Of a stretch of 64,000 nt of DNA, positions 20,614 to 31,100 are shown piece after piece. Position 1 is the first letter of the stretch. Each line of letters begins with the position of its first letter. Made by a program: the position numbers and the translations under genes. The notes below the pieces were generated by a model that ran no database searches, was not told the DNA's origin, and was given only the letters and a program-made list of their open reading frames with translations. The DNA is from Prorocentrum cordatum (Eukaryota > Sar > Dinophyceae > Prorocentrales > Prorocentraceae), in assembly GCA_963575745.1 (NCBI GenBank), contig CAUYUJ010005625.1, positions 476,205-540,204 on the forward strand, written 5' to 3'.

Positions 20614-20654
20614 AGCCATTGTGGCTCGAGCCAGTTGGCTCAAGCTGGCTCAAG
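20614..20654 (+). other. Tandem relict dinoflagellate spliced leaders
   Basis: Three head-to-tail degraded copies: AGCCATTGTGGCTCGAG, CCAGTTGGCTCAAG and CTGGCTCAAG. The known leader ends AGCCATTTTGGCTCAAG. Successive copies begin just after the leader's internal AG (at CC), exactly the form left when a trans-spliced mRNA is reverse transcribed, reinserted and trans-spliced again. The site is read on the + strand. Confidence 0.7.
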
Positions 20655-20701
20655 CCTTTTCTCGCATTCCCTCCAGCCAGATCCATCCTTCTCCTGCCGC
20701 C

Positions 20702-20800
20702 ATGGCAGCGATTACTGCACACAGAGTGTGCCTCGGCGAGGCCTGGCCTCCGAGAGGCGGCGCATATGTTTGCGGTCTCGAGGAGGAGGAGGCAAAGTAG
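20702..20800 (+). pseudogene. Short ORF downstream of relict leaders (possible retrogene remnant)
   Basis: First ATG after the leader run (CCGCCATGG context) gives 32 residues, MAAITAHRVCLGEAWPPRGG and so on, ending TAG. Another frame runs to a GTAAGA donor-like site near 20833. Retrogene status is inferred from position only; the encoded peptide is not recognised. Confidence 0.27.
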
Positions 20801-20893
20801 GAGGAGGTCGACGTGGATGCTGATGCAGTGGTAAGACATCCTGGAGCCAGAAGTTGCAATACGCGCCGGCATCGAGCGAGAAAGGAGAAGAGG

Positions 20894-21667
20894 CTAGCTA
20901 CGGAGCAGGTTGCACATTAGACCCGTGACGCCACCACCTAAACTCATTTCACAGGAGGCCCAATGCTGAATGAGGACACGCTGCAGACACATATTGATCG
21001 AGTTATTGCTCCATTCTCCATTCGCTTCGCGGCTTGCGGAGATGGAGCTGCACCAACGTCGTTTTAAGAGGGCCTCGCTACTGCCAAGAGCACTGAGGCG
21101 GGTCTGAGGAGAGTGCGATGAACCAAGGTTGCGGGCGATTACGTTCAAAGGACAGCCGGGCGAGATACAGTTCCAGGAGCTCGGGGGTCGCCGTCGGCAT
21201 CCTCAGAGGGCAGCCGAGATGTTGGACAACACGATGGAATCCTTGCTGAAATCCGGCATGCACTGGGCCTCAAGCTGCCGCGCGAGGCCTGCAGCATTTT
21301 CCTCGTACAGTGGATGCCCATGCCAAGAAACACCCTGCTCGCCTCCAGGGTGCCCCGGGTTTCTTGGGCTTCGATGGTTTTGCGATGGAAAGCGTGACGT
21401 TCCCACACCAACAATCAATGGACCTCCTGGGGTCTTAGGGTTGGGCTTCTTGTGGAAGGTTTCTTGTGGACGGGCCCCTACCGTACATCCCACGTGGATC
21501 CAGCATACACTGGGCCTCAAGCTGCGGCGCGAGGCCTGCAGCATTCTCAACACATCACTATGCCATCCGGTCGATGGAAACAATTGCTGAACACCCCCCT
21601 CACCCCCAAACTCAAAGTTGTCACGCGCGGGGGAGACTGCGGTCGAGGTGCACCTCATCAGACCCAC
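20894..21667 (-). CDS. Candidate minus-strand gene or pseudogene
   Basis: Four protein-like pieces in order on the minus strand. 21667-21560 reads DNFEFGGEGGVQQLFPSTGW. A piece at 21300-21200 reads ENAAGLARQLEAQCMPDFSK and DSIVLSNISAAL then TGA. 21263-21078 reads ATPELLELYLARLSFERNRP then QPWFIALSSDPPQCSWQ. 21148-20894 reads EALLKRRWCSSISASREANG and on to a TAG stop. Frames change between pieces without clean splice sites, so either short introns or frameshifts are present. Repeat C interrupts it between two copies of a 43-bp exon-like segment. No family recognised. Confidence 0.38.
21256..21545. repeat. 43-bp direct repeat flanking repeat C copy 3
   Basis: GCATGCACTGGGCCTCAAGC...GCAGCATT at 21256-21298 recurs at 21503-21545 with three differences. 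Between them lies repeat C (21317-21480). On the minus strand both copies read ENAAGLA.QLEAQC. Confidence 0.75.
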
Positions 21668-21893
21668 CGCCGACTTTGAACATTGGGGGGGGGAGGAGGA
21701 GGCGTTGTCAGCTGAATGTGGAATGAGTGTTCGCTACTTTTTTCCGAGGCCTGTCTCCCACCTCGTCCGTCCTCCCCGCCTCCCCCCGCCCAGACCTGAC
21801 CGACGCCCCCCAGTCCGATGGGCCCGGCGGCGCACACGGGCCCACGTCGGCGCGGGCGGGCGGTGCCGATCGGCCCGTGTCCGACCTCGCGCA

Positions 21894-21944
21894 GCGCGGG
21901 AGCGGCTCTCCTCGACTAGTAGTCGAGGAGAGCCGCTCCCGCGC
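21894..21944. repeat. Perfect 51-bp palindrome
   Basis: Arms of 25 bases pair without mismatch around a CTAGTAG centre; each arm carries GCGGGAGCGGCTCTCCTCGA. Cruciform-capable. Followed by three 15-mers of the type TAGTCACTACGCGCG. Confidence 0.97.
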
Positions 21945-21992
21945 GTGGTCACTACTCGCGTAGTCACTACGCGCGTAGTCACTACGCGCGTT

Positions 21993-22055
21993 CCTCCGGC
22001 GAAAGGTCCATCTTGCGCGTAGTCACTGCGCGCAAGATGGACCTTTCGCCGGAGG
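21993..22055. repeat. Perfect 27-bp inverted repeat with 9-nt loop
   Basis: Left arm 21993-22019 (begins CCTCCGGCGAAAGG) pairs fully with 22029-22055; loop TAGTCACTG belongs to the same 15-mer motif found between the two palindromes. Confidence 0.97.
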
Positions 22056-22208
22056 AGCCTTTGGTGCGGGCCCAGTAAGGTCCCCCGACGGCCGACCGCG
22101 ATGCGGCAGTGGCGTCCTGCGCGCGCTCGCGTTCGGTCCCCCCCGCGGCCCCCCGAAGGCCGCGCAGCAGAGGCCGCCCTTGCCCAGGGTCGCTCTTGCG
22201 CGTAGCCG

Positions 22209-22493
22209 ATGCTCCCCCGAGAGGTCTCTTTCAGACGGGCGAGGCTCGACCGGGCGCGACTGGAACGACGGAGCAAGGAAAAACACAGAAGCATAAACTT
22301 CCGACGCTCCGCGCGGATCTCTCGGATTCGCGCTGGGGCCCCCTGGCGGCGTCTCCGGCGCCGCCCCTGGCGTGCGGAGCGCGCCAGCGCGCCGATCCGA
22401 GAAAGCCGTGCGGACCGTCGACAGTTTATGCTTATACAGTCGGGGCACTGAGGAAGGAACCCTTTTCGTTGGGGAGGGGCTCGGTGTTCCTTA
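22209..22493 (+). CDS. Candidate exon pair across element N2
   Basis: Exon a (22209-22277) reads MLPREVSFRRARLDRARLER then RSK, ending AAG before GAAAAACACAG. Removing N2 to the AG at 22451-22452 gives EGTLFVGEGLGVP and TAG. The acceptor at 22438-22439 instead gives a stop after three residues. GA donor as in element D. Unknown function. Confidence 0.33.
22278..22439 (+). mobile_element. Element N2 (TIR element)
   Basis: Starts GAAAAACACAGAAGCATAAA and ends GTTTATGCTTATACAG. GCATAAACT...CCGCGCGGATCTCTCGGAT pairs with ATCCGAGAAAGCCGTGCGGA...AGTTTATGC, arms about 37 bp. Begins with GA and ends with AG. Confidence 0.65.
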
Positions 22494-22663
22494 GTTATTT
22501 TGCAGTTCGCCTTTGGTTTTGCTCAGGGCTTCGATGGGGAATCGAAGTTAAACACTTATGGGAGAAAGAGGCCTCGTTCCTTAATTTAGGGTTCCTTAGG
22601 TCGACGCCCCTTCTGCATGCTCTTTTTCTTTTTTATGAACGACGGAAGAGCAGGGGATCGATT

Positions 22664-22800
22664 GCGCCGACATGCGCGCGTGAGCTTCCCGTGCAAGGCC
22701 GCGCCGGAGCGCCCTCCCGTCCACGCGGTCGGTGCGCCACGCCGGCGGCCGGCGGGCGCCGCGGCGGAGGGTCGCGCCCTGTTCTCGTGCGAGGGGCGCA
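22664..22800 (+). repeat. Dispersed repeat B copy 2
   Basis: TTGCGCCGACATGCGCGCG to GGGTCGCGCCCTGTTCTCG, matching copies at 1.25, 24.3 and 27.3 kb. A foldback T copy with GTATGGGTGCG motifs follows at 22868-22945. Confidence 0.5.
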
Positions 22801-22867
22801 CTTTCTGTCGTCGCGTGCGCTGACGAGCCAACCACACACACCCATACCCATAGGGGGATCGGAGAGG

Positions 22868-22945
22868 GCTATGGGTACGTGTTGTCGGAGGGGGGTCCCC
22901 GCTCGAACGGGAGCGTTCCCCAGGGTCCGACAGCCCGCACCCATA
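22868..22945. mobile_element. Element T copy 2 (foldback)
   Basis: GGGCTATGGGTACGTGTTGT...CGGA pairs with TCCGACAGCCCGCACCCATA; a further GTATGGGTGCGTGTTGTCCG follows at 22982. Confidence 0.55.
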
Positions 22946-23457
22946 CCCATAGCCAGTCCTCCTCCCAACGACCCCCGTGTGGGTATGGGTGCGTGTTGTC
23001 CGTTCGTCATGCTTGGCAGCTTGAAGCGTCCAAGGCCCATCGGAAGCGAAGAAGCAATGAGGCAAAAGCCGCGGAGAGGGCTCCTTCGTCTTCGAATGAT
23101 GTTGGCTTCTCGGGAACGTCCTTGGGAGGCTCCGCACGGCGTTTCTGGTGACTCTTGGAGTCATGCTGGAGGCCACCTTGAGCTATGTTGTGCCACATGG
23201 TCGGCCATCCTGGGTTATCTGAAGCCCTCTCTTGGGGCCATCTTAAGTCATCTTGGGCGCTCTAAGCCCGTCGCTGCACCTCCCTCCAGACCGACCTCCC
23301 TCTGGACGGCAGTGCGGGGCCCTGTCCGGAGGCGTGGTGCCAGACCCCCGCGGCGCACTCGGTGAGCAACAAGAACGAGAAGCGGCTGTGCCCAGGCCAC
23401 CTCATGCAGGTGAAGGCCAAGGCCGCGGGCTGCGGGGGAGGGGGAGGGAGTACACCA

Positions 23458-23636
23458 GCCACGCGCAGAGGGGGGTGGGGGAGGGGGGAGGGCTTCCTAG
23501 AAGCACCGCTGCTTATCAGAACGGGCGGGCCTCATCTGTAGATGCAGCGCCGGCGCCTTCTGAGACGCAGCCGTCTTCTGAGAAGCCTGCTTCCTTCGCT
23601 TCTCCCTCTTGCGCGCGCGCCGCCAAGTCCGAAGGA
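23458..23636. mobile_element. Element E2 (foldback)
   Basis: CCACGCGCAGAGGGGGGTGG to CGCGCGCGCCGCCAAG with central GGGCCTCATCTGTAGATGCA. Its right end abuts the tandem palindromic repeat at 23626. Confidence 0.55.
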
Positions 23637-23740
23637 TTGCAAAAAGGATTGCAAACATGTTTTTTTGCAATCCTTAGTCCGAAGGATTGCAACAAGGTTT
23701 TTTTGCAATCCTTCATTGCAAAAAAGGTTTTTTTTGCATT
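23626..23740. repeat. Tandem palindromic GGATTGCAA/TTGCAATCC units
   Basis: AGTCCGAAGGATTGCAA...TTTTTTTGCAATCCTT occurs twice, then a third half unit. Each unit is itself a hairpin. Confidence 0.85.
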
Positions 23741-23848
23741 GGGTTGAAATGAGAAACGCCTTTGGCTTGGGAGTAGCCTCCATTTCCGAGCAGTCCCTCG
23801 GGCAGCCGTAGGGGAATCTTCTCGTACTATAGAGGGTTCGCGGCGGCC

Positions 23849-24200
23849 ATGAAGGCCCATTCGTTATTTCTTCATGGCTCCTCATGGCAAGACGATGATC
23901 AGGAGGGAAAAAACACACAGACACAATTAATCGTCGATTCCCAAGAAAATATTGGAAAATATGGGAATTGGGTGGGAAGACAAAAACCCAGAAAATATAT
24001 AGGAAAATATGGGGAATCGTTTTATTTGTGTGTATTTATTTGTGTGTCCCAGGGCCCCTTCAATGTGAGCGGCTGCGTCCATCGTTCTCCGTTGGCTTTC
24101 TCTGTCGTGCCGGGGAGGGTTGGGACCTCTTGCGACACGCAGTGCTCGACGAGAGCTTCGGAGGACGGTGCTGCCCCGAGCGTCTTCTGCTCCCCAGAGG
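23849..24200 (+). CDS. Candidate two-exon gene segment around element D3
   Basis: Exon a (23849-23902) has an ATG and reads MKAHSLFLHGSSWQDDDQ, ending CAG. Exon b (24070 to about 24200) reads RLRPSFSVGFLCRAGEGWDL and LRHAVLDESFGGRCCPERLL with strong G/C third positions. Excising 23903-24069 as GA...GAG joins codon to codon (phase 0). End of exon b is unclear. Function unknown. Confidence 0.48.
23903..24069 (+). mobile_element. Element D3: introner-like, GA...AG borders
   Basis: GAGGGAAAAAACACACAGAC, AATTAATCGTCGATTCCC, GGGAAGACAAAAACCC, AATATGGGGAATC, TTGTGTGTCCCAGGGCCCC, ending GTGAG. Inner ends (GATTCCC / GGGGAATC with flanking CACACA / TGTGTG) are inverted. Confidence 0.65.
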
Positions 24201-24273
24201 TGCCCCCCCAGGGTGCGGGTTGTTGCAGGCCACACCCTTTGCAAACCACACCCCTCGGAGTCGCCGATTCGTC

Positions 24274-24426
24274 TTCGCCGACATTGTCGCGTAAGCTGCC
24301 CGCGTGCGGTCGCGCGCGAGCGCCCTCGTTTCCACTGGAGTTCCGCGCTGGCGGCCCTCGTACGCCGCGGCGTGGGGTCGCTATATGCCATCTCGCGTAA
24401 GGCCCGTTTAGTTTAGTCGCTCACAT
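24274..24426 (+). repeat. Dispersed repeat B copy 3
   Basis: CTTCGCCGACATTGTCGCG to CGTTTAGTTTAGTCGCTCA. Sequence 24430-24750 contains no recognisable gene or repeat. Confidence 0.55.
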
Positions 24427-24756
24427 GGCGTATGTCAGGTGCAGCATTCACGCAATACGTTCAGGCGTTCATAACAGATACGAAGCTTCATACAGGTGAG
24501 GTACAGGGAGACTTACATGGCGGCCTCGGCATCTCGAACCTACACTCAGAAACCATGTATTTGTTTGTTTCCGTTCGTGTGTAGATGTTTTGATGGACTC
24601 AGGCCCGTGCCGTCGATTGCGGACGCTCCTGGTGTTTGAGGGCCGCAACCGCGTAGCGAGGAGCAAAGAGGTTTAGGTTCGAGGTATTCGGAGATCTGCG
24701 CTTTCGCTCCCGAGCAATCCCAAGTCAGACCATTCACCTCTGTCCTAGCAGCTCGC

Positions 24757-25320
24757 GAGGCGGCGCCTCTTGGGGCCTGTTGGTTCCCTTTGGGGGGCTT
24801 CTTGGTGTCTTTTTGGGTGCCTCGTGGAAGCCTCGCGGGGCCCCATGGGGGCGCCTCGGGAGTCTCTTGGGGTCTTTGGGTGGCATCTGAGGTTGGAGGG
24901 CTCGAAGGATCGATCAGTTTGAGTCCTCCTCTTGGGCCCCTCTTGGGGCCCGTCTTACGGGCCTCTGGGGGTCGCCTCAGGGGGCCTGCCTTGCTATCTT
25001 GGGACCCTCTTGGGCCCTCTTGGGGGCCTCGTGGGCTGTGTAGGGGCGGTCTTTGGGGGCTCTTGGTCCGTTCTTGGGTGCTCTGACGGCCGAAACGACG
25101 ATATTGCGAACATCATGTCCCTTACTAGGCATTTGGCAGATGTTGGCCTCTTGGGGCCTTCCAGTGGTCCTCTTGGGGCCCTCCTGAAGCCTCTCGGAGG
25201 CCTCTTGGGCCGTCTTGAGGCCACCGTGGGCGTCCTGGAGCGCTCTTGGGCTGCCTCGTGCGCCTCTTGGAACGTCTTGGTGGCCTTCTGGGCCTCTTCT
25301 GGCCCGTCTTGTTGAGCTTT
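24757..25320 (+). repeat. Q-type minisatellite block
   Basis: TTGGGG(C/G)CC iterations as at 1.6 kb; frames across it are not gene evidence. 25320-25870 holds no feature that can be supported. Confidence 0.7.
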
Positions 25321-25874
25321 GGGAATTTAGTGTCCCCCCCTCCCTACTCCAGTAGAGCCACCTCAGCAGACCCCCTAGCAGAGCTGAGGCTTAACTTGTA
25401 GTTCCAGCAGGCTTGGAGCCAACATTTAGGCTCTTAACAAACGAACGCGCCGCATCCGCGGATGTGTTTCTTGTCAAAGTTGTGGAGTCGCCGCGCGTGT
25501 TCTATTCGACAACCAATTTGAAACGTTGTAGTCCCCATAACGTTTTGCTGGCAGTGGTCGTTGCAGTTGTGTTGGCTGTTGTACTGGTGGCCCCCATCCC
25601 TCGGTATTCTCTCTCGTTCAGTTCCCCCCAGTGCACGACCTATCTTTTGTTCAGTTTCGGTTGTTGTCGAGTGAGTTGTCGTTGTATTTTGATATCGTCG
25701 TTTGTTCTAACCATGCTTCTGTAGGTCTGTACGACAGCACAGGATCTACACTCTCCCGGTTTTGACCTAGTTCTTCCCAACCCTCATGTGTTGGGTTTGC
25801 GTTTTGAGCACAACCGCCTTCCCACTCTCTCTTCTGCCTCCTGCTTCTTAGCTCCTCGATGTCCCTCGCAAGCC

Positions 25875-26500
25875 GCGAACTGCGAAGCTGTCGCCACTTT
25901 CATGGGCTCCTGGGAGGGCCAGCGACGTGACGTCATGCTCGGACCAGATGAGGCCTCGAAGTCCCCAGGGGTCTGCGAACTTCGAAGCAGTCGTCATTTT
26001 CGTAGGCCCATGGGAGGCCCAATGAAGTCACGCCATACCCGGATCAGATAAGAGCTCGCCGTCGTTGGGCGGGCCGCGAGTTGCGAAATTGACGCCGCTT
26101 CCGCAGCTCCTGGGCCGGGCGGGCCAGCGAAGTAACGTCATCCGCGGATCAGAACAGACCTCGGCGCTTTTGGGTGGGCCGCGAGTTGCAAAACTGTCGC
26201 TACGCTCGTGAGCTAGAGGGGGGGCCAGCGAAGTGCCGCGGATCAGATCGTAGCTCGCTGTTGTTGGGCTGACTGCGAATTACGCAACAGCCGCCACTCT
26301 CGTGAGCTCCTGGGAGGGCCAACGAAGTGACGGCATACCCGGATCAGATCAGACCTCCCCGCTTTTGGGTGGGCCGCGAATTGCGCATCTGCCGCCGCTT
26401 TCGTGAGCTCCTGGGAGGCCAGCGAAGTGTCGTCATACACGGATCATATGAGACCTCGCCGTTTTTTAGTTGTTTGCGATTTGCGTTTTATGGCATGGTC
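25875..26500 (+). repeat. 100-bp tandem satellite, about 6.3 units
   Basis: Units start at 25875, 25975, 26076, 26181, 26275, 26376 and 26476, each with GCGARTTGCGAA. Shared motifs: CTCCTGGGAGGGCCAGCGA, AGTGACGTCATACCCGGATC and a closing TTTTGGGTGGGCC. Units are clearly diverged. Confidence 0.9.
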
Positions 26501-26849
26501 GCCGCTTTGGTCAGATCATGCCTTTTGTGGCTCCCATTTGCCCCCCTTTTGGATCTTCGAAGGATGCAAGTGGAGCGATGTTCGACTCAGGATCGCGGAA
26601 CGCAGACATCATTGACGCACATCCAAGGGCAATCAATGTTCTTGGCCTCCCGAGGCCCTGCTGTCGGCTGCGTGCCAGGGGGGGCGTGAGAATGAGGAGG
26701 CCTTCTCAGAAGGCGGCGGGGCATCTCAGAAGCACTGGGGCCTTAAAACTTTTCGGAAGGCTGCAGGCCTTCTGGATGCCTTCCGAGCCGTCTGAGAAGG
26801 CCCGCCCCGTCCGGCTTCCCCGCCGGGCTCTCCGCCAATCCCCGGAGAT

Positions 26850-28010
26850 TGTCTCGCGGGTGCCTTGGAGGCCTCTTGGGGCCCCCAGTGTGCCTGTGTG
26901 GTCTTCTTGCGAGGGAGCTGTCTTTGGCCGCTCATGAGGCTATCGTCGGCTGTTTCGGCCGCCTCGTGGCCTGCCTGGGCCAAGGTGGAAGCCGGCTGGG
27001 GGGCATCTTGGACCTGGCCCGCTGGAGAGCGCCAGAGAGGCGTCGGGAGTCCGGGATCTCTCGGGAAGAGGGCGACGATGCAGGTCGCCTGGCGTGACGC
27101 GGGCGGCGGGGGGGGGCCTGGGAGAGGGCAGAGGCGCCACCAGACAGCACCTGTCGGGCGATCGCACATATGGATCAAGGGGGCGTGGATTGGCGGCGGG
27201 GTCCCGCTTCCACGGGACATCGCGGATTTCCGCCGCCGAGCGAGGCGGCATAGGCCGCATTTTGGCGAGGGCACCTCCCCCGATCCATGTCTGCGCGCCC
27301 CCGAACCTGAGCGACAGCAGCACACGTTTTCGCCTGCGCCGACACCCGCGCGTGATGGCTGCCCGCGTAAAGTCGCGCGCGAGCTCCCTCCTCTCCACTC
27401 GATGTGCCGCGCCGGCGGCCCCCGCGCGCCGCGGCGCAGGGTCGCCGTGCCACCTCGCGCGAGGCGCCCCAAGAGAGGCCCCCAGGCGGCCCAAGACAGC
27501 CCCGAGACGGCCGAAGAGAGCCCGAGAAAGCCTCGGGAGGGCAGGGGCCCCCCAATGCGGCCATGCCGGCCCAAAGGCGTCCAAAGATGGCCCCCAAATG
27601 GCCGCAGGACGGCCCATAGGGGCTCCGAAGAAAACTGGGGAAACCCGAAGAGACCCTTCTGGAGGCACAGCTCGTATATTGATTGCTATTGTCGTTTCTA
27701 ACACACCCGCCATCTTGGCACTCAGAACTTCCACGGCGGCCCAAGGGATCTCCAAGATGGCCCCAGAGACGCACAAGAGAACCTGCAGTGCGGACCAACG
27801 CGGCCAGAGAGGGGTCAGAGACAGCCCGGGAGGGCCCACATATGGCCCCTGAAAGGGCTCCAGCCAGACCAAGACGGCGCCACCAGCCCCCAGATTGGGT
27901 CCAGACATCCCCAGGATACCCTCATGTCGGCCCTTGTGGATTTCAGACGGCACAAGAGGGCCGCGAAGTGGCCCTGCAGGCCCCCAAGGCTGCTTCAGAA
28001 CGGGACCAAG
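26850..28010. repeat. Q-type blocks in both orientations, with repeat B copy 4
   Basis: Q in + sense at about 26850-27020 and in reverse (CCCCAAGA, GGCCCAAGACAG) at about 27440-28010, with repeat B at 27335-27470 between. Long open frames here follow from the repeat. No gene supported. Confidence 0.6.
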
Positions 28011-28139
28011 AGACGTGGAACAGGGGCCCATGTGCAACCCGTGATTGGTACGGCGACGGTCGGGTAATCATGTGGTTGCATGTTGTCCCAGGTTCGCGCG
28101 GCGCTCGCAGCACACGTCAACAAAGGACGCAAAAACGCG

Positions 28140-31100
28140 CGCACACCACGCACAATCGCACGCGCAAGCACGCACACACGCACGCACACAAACACACGCA
28201 CACACGCACGCACACAAACACACCCACACACACCCACACGCACACACCCACATCCACACCCACACCCACACCCACACCCACACGCACACGCATACGCACT
28301 TGCACAGGCACGCGCACACGCACACGCACACGCACGCGCACGCGCACACGCACACGCACACGCACAGGCACACGCACACGCACACGCGCACGCACACCCT
28401 CACCCACACGCAAGCGCATGCGCGCACGCTCGCGTTCACGCACGCACGCACGCACGTACTCACGCACGCAAGCACGCACGCACTTACGCACGCGCGCACG
28501 AACGCACCCACGCACGCACGCACGCGCGCACGCACGCACGCGCGCGCGCACGCGTGCACGCAGGCGCGCGCGCATGCACGCACACGCGCACGCACGCACG
28601 CACGCACGCGCGCACGCGCGCAGTCACGCACGCGCGCGCGCACGCACGCCACGCGCGCACGCAGATGCGCACGTGCGCACGCGCGCGCGCGCGCACGCAC
28701 GCGCGCACGCGCGCACGCTCGCGCGCGCGCGCCTACGCGCGCGCGCTTGCGCTCTCGCACGCGCGCGCGCGCACGTGCGCGCTCGCGCACTCACGCGCGC
28801 GCGCATGCGCGTGCGCACGCGCGCGCACGCACGCCGGCGCGCATCCGCGCGCGTGGACGCGCGCGCGCATGCGTGCGCATTCACGCGCGCACGCACGCGC
28901 GAACGCGCGCGCGCGAGCGCACGCGCTCGCGCAAACGCACATGCACACAACACACACGAACACACCAACACGCCAAGACACCAACGCACCAACGCACCGC
29001 GGCAGCAGACAACCAACGCACAACACACCAACACACCAAGATACCAAGGCACCCACACACCAACACATCTACGCACCAACGCACCGACACACCAACACAG
29101 CAAGACACCAACACACCCACGCACCAACGCGCCAACGCACCAACGCGACGGCACCAGCGCACAAACACCAATGCACCAGCACACCAACACAACCACGCAC
29201 AAACACACCAACACAAAAATGCACCAACTCACCAACACACCAACGCACCAACACACTTACACATCAACATACCAACACACCAGGACACCAACGCACCAAC
29301 ACACCAACGCACCAACGCACCAACGCATCACCGCACCAACACACAAACACACAAACACACCAACAAACCAACGCACCAGCACACCAAAACAACAACACAT
29401 CACACACACGCACCAAACACACCACGCACACCACGCAGACCACGCAGGCCACGCTCACCACGCACACCACACACCACACACACACCGCACACCACTCACA
29501 CCACACACCGCACACACCAGACACACCTCACACCACACACACCACGCACCGCGCACGCCACGCACACCACGCACCACACACACCACCCACGCCACACACA
29601 CACACCACGCACGCCACACACGATACACACCACACACACCACCGATCACGCACGCCACATATACCGCACACACCGCGCAGCACCGTTACACCGCGCACAC
29701 CACACACCGCGCACGCCGCACACATACCTCACACGCCACGCACTGCGCCCACCACGCGCACCGCGCACAACGCACGCACACACACACACACACCACACGC
29801 CACGCACACCACACACATTCCACACACCACACCACGCACACCATACACCCCACACACCACATGCACCACACTCTCCACGCACCGCACACTCCGCGCACCA
29901 CACGCATCACGCACACACTACGCACACCAGACACACCACACACTCCACGCAGCACACGCGCCACACACCACGCACACCACACGCACCACACGCACCACAC
30001 ACCACACACAGTACACACACACGCACCGCACGCACGCACGCGCGCACAGGCACGCGCACTCCCGCACGGACACGCACGTGCGCGCACGTCCGGACGCACG
30101 CGCCCACGCACGCGCGCGCGCGGACGCGCGCGCACGCGCACATTCTCGCGCGCGCGCGCGCACGCACGCGCACGCGCACACGCGCGCGCACACGTACGCG
30201 CGCACGCGCACGCGCGCGAGCACGCGCGCTCGCGTGCGCCTGGACGCGCGCTTGCACTCGCGCACGCGCGCGCGCGCGCCCGCGCGCGCGCGCCCGCGCC
30301 TGCGCGCGCGCACGCCCGCGCTCACGCCCACGCTAACGCCCGCGCCCACGCCCGCGCTCACGCGCGCGGACGCGCGCGCGCGTGCACGCGCTGGGGTCGC
30401 GAGCTTGCGTCACGCGCACGCGCGCAAGCAAGCGCAAGCGCACAGACGCAAACGCACGCACACATGCACGCGCGCACGCGCACACGCAAGCGCACACGCA
30501 CACGCGCACGCACACGCGCACGCACGCACGCACACGCGCACGCACGCGCACGCTCACGCGCGCACTCACACGCACGCGCGCACGCACGCGCACACGCACA
30601 CGCACACGAACGCGCACGCGCACACGCGCACTCGCCCGCACACACTCGCACGCGCACGCGCGCGCACGCGCACGCGCACGCGCGCGCACGCACGCGCGCA
30701 CGCGCGCATGCGCACGCACGCGCGCGAGCACACGCGCGTGCCCATGCGCACGCACGCGCCCGCGCACGCGCGCTCACGCACGCGCGCGCACGCGCGCGCA
30801 CGCGCACGCGCGCGCACGCACACGCATGCACACGCATGCGCACGCGCACATTCAGGAGCACTTGCACACGCACGCGCACGTGCGACCGCTCGCGCACACA
30901 CGCGCGCACGCGCGCGGGCGTTCGAACATGCATGCACGAGCGCGCGCACGCGCGCACGCGCGCGCGCCCCCACGCGCGCGCGCGATCACGCGCGCGCACG
31001 CACGCGCACGCGCGCGGGGACATGCGCACAAACACGCACGCGCGCACACACGCGCACGCGCACGCCCGCGTGCACGTGCACACTTACGCGCGCACGCACG

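Noticed and set aside
25875-26500. CRISPR-like repeat array
   Set aside because: Whole 100-bp units repeat; there are no short repeats separated by unique spacers, and the window is eukaryotic.
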